Part shown: positions 1-15,852 of the stretch, one piece after another | Position numbering within the stretch: the stretch's first letter is position 1 | Layout: every line of letters starts with the position of its first letter | From: Deinococcus sp. YIM 77859 | Lineage (GTDB): Bacteria; Deinococcota; Deinococci; Deinococcales; Deinococcaceae | Length of the DNA stretch: 64,000 bases | Direction of reading: 5' to 3' | Assembly (NCBI RefSeq): GCF_000745175.1 | Contig: NZ_JQNI01000002.1 | Span: forward strand, 342,501 to 406,500 | Position numbers and translations under genes: made by a program | Notes under the pieces: generated by a model | Databases searched by the model: none | Told to the model about the DNA's origin: nothing | What the model saw: the letters and a program-made list of their open reading frames with translations, nothing else

Positions 1-1
1 C

Positions 2-1005
<1,004 letters not shown>

Positions 1006-1009
<4 letters not shown>

Positions 1010-1191
1010 TGATTGAACGCGCTGCCCCGCAGGACCTCCCGGCCACGGCGCAGACCATCCTGAAAGGTGTGCTGGACGGGCGGGTCACCGGTTCGGTGCG
1101 CAAGGTTGTGGGCAGCGCCGGAGGAGGTCAGACCGAGCGCCTTGGCCCCGGTCTTCCTGCGAACAGAGAAAGTGACGGTGACGGCGTGAGC
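1006..1191 (+). other. In-frame 62-codon extension in front of trpG
   Basis: The trpG frame is open back to an ATGATG overlapping the trpE stop, with a purine-rich GGGGGA just upstream. The family core begins only at 1192, where there is neither a Shine-Dalgarno sequence nor a TANNNT box. The extra stretch (MMIERAAPQDLPATAQTILK and onward) matches no domain I recognise and becomes less coding-like toward its 3' end. It may be a true N-terminal extension, a short coupled ORF region or simply spacer. The start is therefore undecided. Confidence 0.4.
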
Positions 1192-1803
1192 ATGCCCCTG
1201 CGTATCCTCCTGATCGATAATTACGACTCCTTTACCTACAACCTCGTTCAGTCTTTCGGTGAACTCGGCTGCGAGCTGACGGTGTGGCGCAACGACCGCT
1301 TTACCCTGGACGACGTTCGTGCCCTCGACCCCGACGCCATCGTCGTCTCGCCCGGTCCCTGTACGCCGCGTGAGGCGGGCCGCAGCGTGGAGGTGATCCG
1401 CGAGCTGGGGCCAACCTACCCGACCTTGGGGGTGTGTCTGGGTCACCAGAGCATCGGAGAGGCGTTCGGGGCCCGGGTCGAGCGGGCGCGGCACCCCGTG
1501 CACGGCAAGACGAGCGTGCTGCGGCATGACGGCACAGGCCTCTTTGCCGGGTTGGGGAAAGAGGTGCGGGTCACACGCTACCACTCGCTGCTCGTCCGCG
1601 ACCTGCCGCCCGAACTTCTGCCCGTCGCCTGGACAAGCGATCCGCAGGAGGAGGTGTTGATGGCGCTGCGCCACCGCGAGTATCCCGTGTACGGCGTGCA
1701 GTTTCACCCGGAGAGCGTCGCCACCGCAGACGGGATGGCGATGCTCCACAACTTTCTGAAGCTCGTTCGGGTCTACCGGGCAGAGCGGGAGGCGCGGGCA
1801 TGA
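1192..1803 (+). CDS. trpG: Anthranilate synthase component II (glutamine amidotransferase)
   Basis: A 203-residue class I glutamine amidotransferase that supplies ammonia to TrpE. Family features are clear: the start ILLIDNYDSFTYNLVQSFGE, the oxyanion loop SPGPCTPREAG, the nucleophile elbow GVCLGHQSIGEAFG with the catalytic Cys, and the His-Glu pair in VQFHPESV. The start at 1192 (MPLRILL) fits the family, but ribosome-binding evidence is better for 1006, which would add 62 residues. The gene lies between trpE and trpD and its stop overlaps the trpD start (ATGA). TrpG proteins can also serve PabB; context argues for tryptophan, though dual use cannot be excluded. Confidence 0.93.
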   Translation: MPLRILLIDNYDSFTYNLVQSFGELGCELTVWRNDRFTLDDVRALDPDAIVVSPGPCTPREAGRSVEVIRELGPTYPTLGVCLGHQSIGEAFGARVERARHPVHGKTSVLRHDGTGLFAGLGKEVRVTRYHSLLVRDLPPELLPVAWTSDPQEEVLMALRHREYPVYGVQFHPESVATADGMAMLHNFLKLVRVYRAEREARA

Positions 1804-2846
1804 CCTCGGGGACGGCAGCACTGGACGCGCGGGCGACGCACATCCGCCTGATGAACGGCGAGCGGCTGACGCAGGCGGAGGCAGCGGCCTTTATGCGCGA
1901 GGTGATGGACGGGAATGTCAGCGGTGTGCGGCTGGCGGCGGCGCTCGCCGCGCTGCGGGTGCGGGGCGAGACCGCAGAGGAGATCGCGGGATTTGCCCAA
2001 GCCATGCGGGAGAACGCCGTGCAGGTCCACGTGGAACCGCGTGACGTGCTGCTCGACGTGGTGGGCACGGGAGGCGACGGCGCCCACACCTTCAACATCA
2101 GCACCACCGCGGCCTTGGTGGTGGCGGCGGCGGGGGTTCCGGTCGCCAAGCACGGCAACCGCGCCGCGAGCAGCCGTGCCGGAAGTGCCGATGTCCTCGA
2201 AGCCTTGGGTGTCAATCTCGACGCTTCGCCGCAGGTCGTGGCGGACGGGGTCAATGAGCTCGGCATTGGCTTTATGTTCGCGCGCAACTACCATCCGGCC
2301 CTGCGCCACGCCGCGCCTGTTCGCGCCGACCTCGCCGCCCGCACGGTGTTTAACATCCTGGGACCGCTCGCCAATCCTGCGGGGGCGACCCACCTGGTCG
2401 TGGGTGTCTTTAAACCTGAGCTGACGCCCATGCTCGCCGAGGTGCTGCGGCGCTTGGGAACGCGGGGAGCGACCGTCGTGCACGGCAGCGGCCTGGATGA
2501 ATTCACGGTGTGCGGCCTGAACACCGTGACTGGCCTGCGCGAAGGCGAGGTGATCGACCGCACGATGCACCCCGAAGAGTTCGGCGTGAGCCTACACCCC
2601 AAGGAGGCGATCGTAGGCGGCACACCCGCCGAGAATGCGGAGATCACCCGCGCCCTTCTCACCGGTGGCGGGACGCCCGCACAGCGCGATATCGTGGCCC
2701 TAAACGCGGGAGCGGCCCTCCGCACGGCAGAGCGTGTGGGCAGCATCCGCGAGGGCGTAGCGCAGGCTCGCGAGGTCATGGCGAGCGGCGCGGCATGGGA
2801 GCTGTTGCAGCGGTACGCCGCGCACACCCGTCAAGCGGAGTCCTGA
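1800..2846 (+). CDS. trpD: Anthranilate phosphoribosyltransferase
   Basis: A 348-residue enzyme transferring phosphoribose from PRPP to anthranilate, the second step of tryptophan synthesis. The PRPP and anthranilate signature appears as VGTGGDGAHTFNISTTAALV, followed by KHGNRAASSRAGSADVLEALG and FMFARNYHPALRHAAPVRADL, all typical of TrpD. The ATG overlaps the trpG stop by four bases, so it is the last cistron visible of trpEGD. trpC and trpF are not in the window; trpB and trpA lie about 38 kb away, so the pathway is split between loci. The gene converges on the Lrp regulator with only seven bases between. Confidence 0.96.
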   Translation: MTSGTAALDARATHIRLMNGERLTQAEAAAFMREVMDGNVSGVRLAAALAALRVRGETAEEIAGFAQAMRENAVQVHVEPRDVLLDVVGTGGDGAHTFNISTTAALVVAAAGVPVAKHGNRAASSRAGSADVLEALGVNLDASPQVVADGVNELGIGFMFARNYHPALRHAAPVRADLAARTVFNILGPLANPAGATHLVVGVFKPELTPMLAEVLRRLGTRGATVVHGSGLDEFTVCGLNTVTGLREGEVIDRTMHPEEFGVSLHPKEAIVGGTPAENAEITRALLTGGGTPAQRDIVALNAGAALRTAERVGSIREGVAQAREVMASGAAWELLQRYAAHTRQAES

Positions 2847-2853
2847 GCGCCCC

Positions 2854-3315
2854 TTACTTGGGTGGCAGCAGCACTTTGCCCTCTAGGGGCGTACTCAGCA
2901 CGATGCTGGTGTCACAGGTAAAGCCCATCGCGATCAGTTCGGAGAGCAGGGCCTCAAGCGCGCCCACATCGGGCACGGCGACTTTGAGGATACAGGAGTT
3001 GTCACCGGTGACGCTGTGACATTCAAGCACGCTGTCATGCTTCTTGGCCCACCGCACCAGTGTGGGATCGTTGCGTCCGCTGTCTTGCACGCCGATAAAG
3101 GCGGTGATGGCCCGGCCAAGGGGCTTGGACGCGACGCGCACCCCGTAGCCGAGAATCACGCCCGCGTCCTCCAGGCGCCGGACTCGCTCGGTGACGGCGG
3201 GGGCGGAAAGGCCGACACGGCGGCCGAGCTCGCGCATGCTCAGGCGGGAGTCGGTCTGTAATTCTTCCAAAATGCGGTGATCGAGGGGATCGAGAGAGCC
3301 GCCGTACTGCTTCAT
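2854..3315 (-). CDS. Lrp/AsnC family transcriptional regulator
   Basis: A 153-residue regulator with an N-terminal helix-turn-helix (LDPLDHRILEELQTDSRLSM, then ELGRRVGLSAPAVTERVRRL) and a C-terminal RAM ligand-binding domain ending in LLSELIAMGFTCDTSIVLST. Such proteins sense amino acids and often control neighbouring metabolism genes. The frame is open further upstream, but a TAAGAT box lies 7 nt before the ATG at 3315, which supports this start (an alternative ATG is at 3324). It is divergent from the lysine 2,3-aminomutase and aminotransferase genes, so it may regulate them in response to lysine or a product; that is inference. Confidence 0.9.
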   Translation of the reverse strand: MKQYGGSLDPLDHRILEELQTDSRLSMRELGRRVGLSAPAVTERVRRLEDAGVILGYGVRVASKPLGRAITAFIGVQDSGRNDPTLVRWAKKHDSVLECHSVTGDNSCILKVAVPDVGALEALLSELIAMGFTCDTSIVLSTPLEGKVLLPPK

Positions 3316-3432
3316 GCTCCCCATCTTAACGTTTGCAAGGTAAGGGGTGGCGTTTGCCAGCTTCGTGTGGGGAGAGAGGCGTGTTGGAGCCGTGCTGCGC
3401 GTCTTCCAAAGGGGTTTTGGGGCGCTCAGAAT

Positions 3433-3458
3433 AGAGAAACGCAACTCACGTTTTCTCT
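3433..3458 (+). promoter_or_regulatory. Inverted repeat just before the kamA ribosome-binding site
   Basis: AGAGAAA (3433-3439) and TTTCTCT (3452-3458) form a 7-bp inverted repeat immediately upstream of the GAGGAGG ribosome-binding site of the aminomutase gene. It could be an mRNA hairpin in the 5' leader or a binding site for the divergently encoded Lrp protein. The sequence does not decide between these. Confidence 0.4.
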
Positions 3459-3473
3459 TGAGGAGGGCTCTTT

Positions 3474-4925
<1,452 letters not shown>

Positions 4926-4939
4926 CCCAGCGTTGAAGC

Positions 4940-4971
4940 CCTGGGCGCTGAGCAAGAAACTCCCGCCCAGG
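4940..4971 (+). terminator. Hairpin between the aminomutase and aminotransferase genes
   Basis: CCTGGGCG (4940-4947) pairs perfectly with CGCCCAGG (4964-4971) across a 16-nt loop. A T-rich stretch follows only about 15 nt later, so this may be a weak attenuator or RNA processing structure rather than a full terminator. Confidence 0.35.
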
Positions 4972-5032
4972 CTGTCCCGCCTCCTTTGTCTTTTTCATCA
5001 CTCACCGCTGATCGCCCGTGCAAGGAGAACCG

Positions 5033-6394
<1,362 letters not shown>

Positions 6395-6853
6395 ACCGCT
6401 CGCGCAGCTCACGCAGCACGTCTGCCGCATGGGTGGCCGGGTTGACCAGCCGCCAATGCCGAGCGACCAGGCCCGCTGGATCGATGAGAAAGGTCTGCCG
6501 GGCCGCCAGACCCAGCAGGCCGCCCAGGCCGCCTGTGACCCCGTAGGCGCGGCAGAGCGTGCGGTCCCCATCAGGAATCAGGGGAAAGGAGAGGCCACAG
6601 CGGTCGCGAAAGTTGGCCTGGCGGGCTTCTGTATCGGTGCTGACACCGATCACGGCGGCATGGAGGCGCTCGAATTCGGGCAGGGCTTCTTCGAAGCGCC
6701 GCGCCTCGAGGGAGCAGCCGGGCGTTCCCGCGCGCGGATAGAAGTACAGCACCACCCAGCGGCCCCGCAGGTCGGCGAGGCGAATGAGGCGGCCATCGTC
6801 GCTGCGGGCCGTAAAGCTGGGGGCGGGCTGACCGACGTGCGCAGACATACTCC

Positions 6854-6860
6854 TATTGTA
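6854..6860. promoter_or_regulatory. Overlapping divergent -10 boxes, peroxiredoxin and tilS-tadA
   Basis: Read on the minus strand, TACAAT (6855-6860) lies six bases before the peroxiredoxin ATG. Read on the plus strand, TATTGT (6854-6859) would give a start site about 10 nt before the tilS-tadA ATG. The two boxes overlap almost completely, so the two genes may compete for polymerase. Confidence 0.5.
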
Positions 6861-6875
6861 CGGAGCCGCCCTACA

Positions 6876-8519
6876 ATGCCCCCTGTGGCTAAGGCGCCTG
6901 TGTCTGAGCTTGCCGCGGCCCTGCGGCGTCCCCTCGAAGCCTATGCGGGCCGGGTCGTGGTTGTGGGCGTCTCGGGCGGAGCGGACAGCGTGGCCCTTTT
7001 GCGAGCCCTGCTGCTCGCCGGGGCGCGGCCCGTCGCAGCCCACCTCGACCATGCCCTGCGCCCGGATTCCGCGCAGGATGCGGCGTGGGTGCGTGCCCTG
7101 GCGCAAGGGCTGGCCGTGCCTGTCGAGGCCACACGGGTCGAGGTGGGCCTGGTCGCGGCGCGGCGCGGCTGGAATCTGGAGGACGCCGGTCGCCGGGTCC
7201 GGTATGAGTTTCTCTCCCGCACTGCGCGGACGCACCGGGCCGAGGCGATTCTGACCGCCCACACCCGCCGCGATCAGGCCGAGACGGTCCTGATGCAGCT
7301 TGTCCGCGGCGAGGCGGTCCTGAAGGGGATTGCGCCGGTCTGGGGCCGCGTCCGTCGCCCCTGGCTGGACGTTTCACGGGCCGAGGTAGAAGCTTTCCTG
7401 CAGTCGCTGGGCCAGGACTGGCGCGAGGATCCCAGCAACGGGGACCCCACCCAGACCCGCGCCTGGCTCCGTCTGGAGGTGCTGCCTCTTCTGGCCACCC
7501 GTTTTCCGGACGTGGAGGCCGCCCTGGCCCGTCTTGCCCGCCTGTCGCGCGAGGATGACGCGGCCCTGCGTGCCCTTGCCGCCCGCCTCACCGCACATGC
7601 CCCGCTGGCCGCTCAGCCGCCCGCGGTTCTGCGCCGGTACGTCGCGCAGGCTCTGGCGGACGCGGGCTTCTCGTACCACGCCGGTCATGTGGAACAGCTT
7701 GCGGCCGCCCTGGGGGCAGGGGAGACCGCCCACGTCACCCTGCCCGGCGCACGGGACGTGACGGTGACCGGCGGGCGGCTGCACCTCACGCCGCGGCGCT
7801 GGCCTGCCCCCGACTTCCCCCTTCCGGCGGGCTGGACCCGGCGCACCCGGCAGCCGGGAGATCGCCTGCGCCTCCCCGGCGGCACGCGCAGGCTCAGCGA
7901 CGTCCTCACCGATGCAAAGGTGCCCCGTGAGGAGCGGGACCGCGTGCCGCTGCTGGCGGTGGGGACGAATGTGCGCTGGGTTGGAGTGCATCCCCCCCTG
8001 TGGGCAGTCGGGGCACGGGAGGAGGCGAACATCCCCGAAGACCCCCTCTACACCGCGATGGGTGAGGCGCTGGCCCTAGCCCGTGAGGCGGCGCGGGTGG
8101 GCGAGGTTCCGGTGGGCGCGGTGGTGCTGGGCCCGGATGGGGCCGTGATCGGGCGGGGTCGCAACACCAGCCGCGAACACGGGGACATGACCCGCCACGC
8201 CGAACTTGGGGCGTTACGGGAGGCCGCCCGGAGGCTCGGCACCCCCTACCTGACGGGCTGCACCCTGGTCGTCACCCTCGAGCCCTGCCCGATGTGCCTG
8301 GGCGCGGCCTTAGAAGCGCGGGTGGGGCGGGTGGTGTACGGGGCTGCGAACCCCAAAGCGGGAGCGTTGGGGGGAGTGCTGGACCTGCTGGCGTCGCACT
8401 GGGGCCACCGACCTGCCGTGACGGGTGGCGTCCGGGCCGGGGAGGCGGCGCGGCTGCTGCGCGAAACCTTCCGGGGCCTGCGGGGAACCAAAGGGGGCTG
8501 CGCCGCCGTGCATAGGTGA
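6876..8519 (+). CDS. tilS-tadA: Fused tRNA-Ile lysidine synthetase and tRNA adenosine-34 deaminase
   Basis: A 547-residue fusion of two tRNA wobble-base enzymes. Residues 1 to about 385 are TilS: the PP-loop GVSGGADSVALL at 31-42, the HLDHALRPDS region, and a C-terminal TilS domain (RTRQPGDRLRLPGGTRRLSD). TilS converts C34 of tRNA-Ile(CAU) to lysidine. From about residue 395 the protein is a complete deaminase with HAELGALREA and EPCPMCLG, the zinc and catalytic motifs of TadA, which makes inosine-34 in tRNA-Arg(ACG). There is no stop or frameshift between the domains. The start at 6876 gives MPPVAKAPVSEL; upstream sequence in this frame is antisense to the peroxiredoxin. As I recall, D. radiodurans carries a similar MesJ/deaminase fusion. 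Confidence 0.93.
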   Translation: MPPVAKAPVSELAAALRRPLEAYAGRVVVVGVSGGADSVALLRALLLAGARPVAAHLDHALRPDSAQDAAWVRALAQGLAVPVEATRVEVGLVAARRGWNLEDAGRRVRYEFLSRTARTHRAEAILTAHTRRDQAETVLMQLVRGEAVLKGIAPVWGRVRRPWLDVSRAEVEAFLQSLGQDWREDPSNGDPTQTRAWLRLEVLPLLATRFPDVEAALARLARLSREDDAALRALAARLTAHAPLAAQPPAVLRRYVAQALADAGFSYHAGHVEQLAAALGAGETAHVTLPGARDVTVTGGRLHLTPRRWPAPDFPLPAGWTRRTRQPGDRLRLPGGTRRLSDVLTDAKVPREERDRVPLLAVGTNVRWVGVHPPLWAVGAREEANIPEDPLYTAMGEALALAREAARVGEVPVGAVVLGPDGAVIGRGRNTSREHGDMTRHAELGALREAARRLGTPYLTGCTLVVTLEPCPMCLGAALEARVGRVVYGAANPKAGALGGVLDLLASHWGHRPAVTGGVRAGEAARLLRETFRGLRGTKGGCAAVHR

Positions 8520-8546
8520 GCCGGTCCTCACCGGTCCTGCCCGTCC

Positions 8547-8552
8547 TATCTT
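8547..8552 (+). promoter_or_regulatory. -10 box of proB (leaderless)
   Basis: TATCTT ends seven bases before the proB ATG, so the transcript should begin at or very near the start codon. No clear -35 box is seen. Confidence 0.55.
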
Positions 8553-8559
8553 GAAGCCC

Positions 8560-9651
8560 ATGCGCGTCGTCCTGAAGCTCGGTACCAGCGTCCTCACGGC
8601 GGGCACCGACCGCCTGCACCGGCCCCGCCTGGTGGACCTGCTGCGCGACATCGCGGCGGTTCGCACGGCGGGTCACGAGGTCGTGCTGGTGACCAGCGGG
8701 GCCGTGCTGGCCGGGTGGGAGGCGCTGGGGTTTCCCCCGCGGGACCGAACGCTCGCAGAAAAGCAGCTGCTGGCGGCGGTTGGACAGGGTCGCCTGATGC
8801 ACCTTTACGCCAGCATCGCGGAGCTGTACGGTGTGCCGGTCGCTCAGGTGCTCCTCACCGCTGGCGACTTTCGCGACCGCACCCGCTACCTCAATGCCCG
8901 CACCACGCTGAACGGTTGCCTCACGCGCGGCGTCCTGCCTATCATCAACGAGAACGACGCGGTCGCGACCGCGCAGCTCAAGGTGGGTGACAACGACACC
9001 CTCTCCGCCTTCGTGGCGAACCTGGTCGAGGCCGACCTGCTGGTGATCCTGACGGACGCGCCTGGCCTGTACACCGCCGACCCGCGCACCGACCCCGACG
9101 CGTCCCTGATTCCCGTCGTCGAGCGCGTGACCCCCGAGGTTTGGGCGCTGGCGGGCGGGGCGGGCAGCCACCGCGGGACGGGCGGCATGCACACCAAGAT
9201 TCAGGCGGCAGAGATCGCCACCCGTGCCGGAACGCCCGTCGTGATCGCGCCTGGTGACGCCGAACAGGCCCTTCCCCGCCTCCTGAACGGGGAGGACCTG
9301 GGCACGCGTTTTCTCGCACACGGCTCCCGGCTGGAGGCCCGCAAACGCTGGATTCTCGCCGAGATCGCCGCGGGTCGCGTCACGCTGGACGCGGGGGCGG
9401 CGCGGGCCATCCGCGAGCGGGGCGGCAGCCTCCTGCCCGCCGGGATCACCGCCGTGGAGGGCGACTTCCGGCGCGGTCAGACGGTGCGCCTCCTCGCTCC
9501 GGACGGCACCGAGATCGCGCGCGGCCTGACCCGCTACCCTGCCGCCGACCTCACGCGCATTAAGGGGCACCACTCCCGCGACATCGAGGGCATTCTGGGC
9601 TTCACCTACGGCCCGGAGGTGGTGCACCGGGACGACCTGGTGAGGCTCTAG
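8560..9651 (+). CDS. proB: Glutamate 5-kinase
   Basis: A 363-residue enzyme that phosphorylates glutamate, the first step of proline synthesis. It starts [20 protein letters not shown], has the kinase motifs [17 protein letters not shown] and INENDAVAT, and [16 protein letters not shown], and ends with a PUA domain (about residues 270-355: RILA-like start, then [19 protein letters not shown]). A TATCTT box seven bases upstream sets the start, even though the frame is open earlier and overlaps tadA. It lies 40 bases after tilS-tadA and about 100 bases before proA, with which it forms the proline pair. Confidence 0.96.
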   Translation: MRVVLKLGTSVLTAGTDRLHRPRLVDLLRDIAAVRTAGHEVVLVTSGAVLAGWEALGFPPRDRTLAEKQLLAAVGQGRLMHLYASIAELYGVPVAQVLLTAGDFRDRTRYLNARTTLNGCLTRGVLPIINENDAVATAQLKVGDNDTLSAFVANLVEADLLVILTDAPGLYTADPRTDPDASLIPVVERVTPEVWALAGGAGSHRGTGGMHTKIQAAEIATRAGTPVVIAPGDAEQALPRLLNGEDLGTRFLAHGSRLEARKRWILAEIAAGRVTLDAGAARAIRERGGSLLPAGITAVEGDFRRGQTVRLLAPDGTEIARGLTRYPAADLTRIKGHHSRDIEGILGFTYGPEVVHRDDLVRL

Positions 9652-9752
9652 GGGAGCGCGTGTGGAGAGCGGCGCAGGCGGGCGCTTTGCCCCCAGCCCT
9701 CCACCTCGACAAGCCGGCGGCAGCGGGCTGCGGGGCCTGCTACCCTGCCTCC

Positions 9753-11033
<1,281 letters not shown>

Positions 11034-11045
11034 AGGTTCCCTGCG

Positions 11046-13013
<1,968 letters not shown>

Positions 13014-13020
13014 CGCACGC

Positions 13021-13719
13021 TTACTTCCCACCAAAGTTGCGTGCTGTGAGCAGCAGGCCCTCAGGCGTGCGGACATCACCCACAAAGGGCGCGAACCACA
13101 CCTGCTGCACCTGCGGAAAGAGGCCGCCCACGTCGTCACTGATCTGGCGAGTAATGACCCAGACATCGAAACTTCCGGCGGGGGTGTTGACCCGGCGGCG
13201 GTCCTGCACGTCGTAGCGGTAGCGCAACGTGCCCTGCGCCTGCACCTGTCCGTTGTCGCTTGTCAGCGTGACCCGGCTCTGGCCCTCCCAGCTCAGGCCC
13301 ACCCGCCAGGCACCCTCGGCGGGGGCTTCGACCCATGCCGGTTCCAGGCGCACCGTCACGCCCGGCTTGCGAAAGCCCAGCAGCCGCACGCCATCCGCGC
13401 CCACCTGCCGGTACCACGTCTGCTCCGCGCCGCGCCCGGTCAGCCCAAAGGCGAAGACAGGTTGCCCCACGAAGACGGTCGGGCCAAGCGCCCGCAGCGT
13501 GTACGGCAGGCTGCCCGCGGCCTCGCCTTCTGGGAGGTACGTCCAGGCAAGCCCCGTCTCCAGAGGATAAAAAGACACGCGGCTGACGGGGGTGCTCGCC
13601 TGAACCGGCGCCGCTGTTTTCGTGGCCGCGGGCGCGCACGCTCCCAACAGGGCGAGCAGCGGCACGGCGCAAAGGGCGGAGGCACGACCTCGCATGGGCT
13701 TTAGGGTAAAGCGCGACAT
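13021..13719 (-). CDS. Predicted lipoprotein of unknown function
   Basis: A 232-residue secreted protein. The N-terminus has basic residues, a hydrophobic stretch ([11 protein letters not shown]) and a lipobox LLGAC, so it is probably lipid-anchored after signal peptidase II cleavage. The mature part is rich in beta-type sequence ([20 protein letters not shown], then [20 protein letters not shown]) and resembles the many small, unclassified Deinococcus-Thermus envelope lipoproteins. I do not recognise a named domain. GAGGTG precedes the ATG at 13719. It lies directly upstream of dxs on the same strand but dxs appears to have its own promoter. Confidence 0.75.
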   Translation of the reverse strand: MSRFTLKPMRGRASALCAVPLLALLGACAPAATKTAAPVQASTPVSRVSFYPLETGLAWTYLPEGEAAGSLPYTLRALGPTVFVGQPVFAFGLTGRGAEQTWYRQVGADGVRLLGFRKPGVTVRLEPAWVEAPAEGAWRVGLSWEGQSRVTLTSDNGQVQAQGTLRYRYDVQDRRRVNTPAGSFDVWVITRQISDDVGGLFPQVQQVWFAPFVGDVRTPEGLLLTARNFGGK

Positions 13720-13925
13720 CACCTCTATTCTGTCAGCATTGCTGAAGTTGGGCTGACCACGCTCGCCCAGGCAGGCAGAAGGAAGAGAAAGGCGCTGCGG
13801 CTTCGGTGCTGTGTCCAGCCGCCGTGGAACGCTCCCCGGAGCAGTGCCCTGGATATGACGCGGCTCGTCCCCGCGAGATGTTCGAAGAGAAACACGGGTG
13901 ACTCAGGGGAGAGAACCTGGCGGCA

Positions 13926-14402
13926 CTACGGGTTTCCTTGCCTGATGTGCGCGTTGAGGCGTCGGAGCAAGGCCAGGAGTTGCTTGAACTCCTGCGGCCC
14001 GAGGTGCTGTGCCCACTCTTCCTGAAGGTCGGTGATGGCGGCCCGCGCCGTCGCTTCGGCCTCCCGACCATGTGGGGTCAGTCGGACGATTTTCGCGCGG
14101 CGGTCGCTGGGGTCGGGAACGCGCTCGACATACCCGCAGGCTTCCAGGTGTTCGATGAGGTAGTTCATGGACTGCTTGGTCATCTGCGCCTGTTCCGCGA
14201 GATCGACGAGGCGGGCACCCCCGGCCCCGGTCAGGCGGAAGACGACGTGGTGGGCAGGACGGATGTCGGTGTAACCGGCACGTTGCAGGGCGTGGTGCAC
14301 GTGTTCGTCCAGAACGCGGAACGGTGTGGTAAGCAGGACACCCATCAGGGGGGCCGGCGCTTCGTCAGATAGCTTGACTACTTCGTCAGACTCTCGTACC
14401 AT
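13926..14402 (-). CDS. MarR family transcriptional regulator
   Basis: A 158-residue regulator with a winged helix of MarR type: LVDLAEQAQMTKQSMNYLIE (recognition region), then GYVERVPDPSDRRAKIVRLT (the wing) and a C-terminal dimerisation helix. It probably binds its own intergenic region and responds to a small ligand. The start is uncertain: ATG 14402 lies 11 bases after a TAAGAT box, while ATG 14345 would give a more usual 139 residues. The frame continues into the cupin gene region upstream but that is antisense. It is divergent from a cupin gene whose promoter contains a repeated decamer, a plausible operator. Confidence 0.88.
   Translation of the reverse strand: MVRESDEVVKLSDEAPAPLMGVLLTTPFRVLDEHVHHALQRAGYTDIRPAHHVVFRLTGAGGARLVDLAEQAQMTKQSMNYLIEHLEACGYVERVPDPSDRRAKIVRLTPHGREAEATARAAITDLQEEWAQHLGPQEFKQLLALLRRLNAHIRQGNP
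14360..14402 (+). promoter_or_regulatory. Promoter with repeated decamer, cupin gene
   Basis: TTGACT (14374-14379) and TACCAT (14397-14402) are separated by exactly 17 bases, a good housekeeping promoter pointing at the cupin gene. The decamer CTTCGTCAGA occurs twice, at 14360-14369 (just upstream of -35) and 14381-14390 (inside the spacer), 21 bases or two helical turns apart. The -10 box covers the ATG proposed for the divergent MarR gene. The repeats are candidate binding sites for that regulator. Confidence 0.55.
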
Positions 14403-14487
14403 TTGGGCAGACGATCTTACTTCTTCTGGTGGCCTCCGGCAACCCGCCCCCGAGTTCTGCGCCCCATTCGGCAGCAGGAGGAAGGTC

Positions 14488-14967
14488 ATGACCTCAGCTC
14501 CGCTTCGTCCCCTGACCCGCCGGGCTGGCCCTGAGACCAGCCACCTCTATCTCTCGCAACAGCAGACGGTCCTCATCCGGAGCGAGGAAACGGGCGGGGC
14601 CTTTGCCCTGATCGAGGAACTCGTTCAGGCCGGTCTGGAGCCACCGGCACACCTCCACACCCGGGAGGACGAGTCGTTCTACCTGCTCGAAGGCGAAGTG
14701 GAATTCCAGGTGGGCGACGTTACCTACGACATGGCAAGGGGTGATTGCGTGTTCCTGCCGCGCGGCATTCCCCACGCGTTCAAGCTGAGGTCCCCCACGG
14801 CGCACATGCTGGTCCTCCTGACGCCCGGAGGGTTCGAACGCTTCTTCCTGACCCTGGCGCGGCCCTGGGCCAACGACCCGGCACCCCCGACCCCCGAAGA
14901 CTTTACGCAGTTGCTCACGGAAGCGCGCAGGTACGGCATTGAGTGGGTCGTTCCTGGTCCTGCCTGA
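14488..14967 (+). CDS. Cupin-domain protein
   Basis: A 159-residue single-domain cupin. Motif 1 reads PPAHLHTREDESFYLLEGEV with the metal-binding HxH and E, and motif 2 reads GDCVFLPRGIPHAFK with the final His. The fold resembles quercetin-dioxygenase-like cupins of unknown substrate. A strong AGGAGGAAGG ribosome-binding site precedes the ATG, and a leader of about 80 bases separates it from the promoter at 14374-14402. The divergent MarR gene suggests that expression is induced by a small aromatic or stress molecule; this is inference from gene pairing only. Confidence 0.85.
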   Translation: MTSAPLRPLTRRAGPETSHLYLSQQQTVLIRSEETGGAFALIEELVQAGLEPPAHLHTREDESFYLLEGEVEFQVGDVTYDMARGDCVFLPRGIPHAFKLRSPTAHMLVLLTPGGFERFFLTLARPWANDPAPPTPEDFTQLLTEARRYGIEWVVPGPA

Positions 14968-14992
14968 AGCCAGCCATCAGGCGGCCATCAAC

Positions 14993-15030
14993 AGAAAAAA
15001 GAGAAAGGGCCCTCTCGGACCCCCTTTCTC
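14993..15030 (-). terminator. Rho-independent terminator of pspA
   Basis: On the minus strand GAGAAAGGG and CCCTTTCTC (15022-15030 and 15001-15009) form a 9-bp stem followed by a run of T (complement of the A run at 14995-15000). It lies 15 bases after the pspA stop. It is the clearest intrinsic terminator in the window. Confidence 0.85.
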
Positions 15031-15045
15031 GTGATCTCCGCCGGT

Positions 15046-15723
<678 letters not shown>

Positions 15724-15852
15724 GGATCTTCCTCCTCAGGGCCATGATGCCGTACCTGCCGTGCGGCGGGCTTGTGCGTGCCGGACCCTGAAGACAACCT
15801 AAAGTCCCGCCCAGACCCGTTCAGGAGAGGAGCAGTGCGCTCAGCCCGAGCG

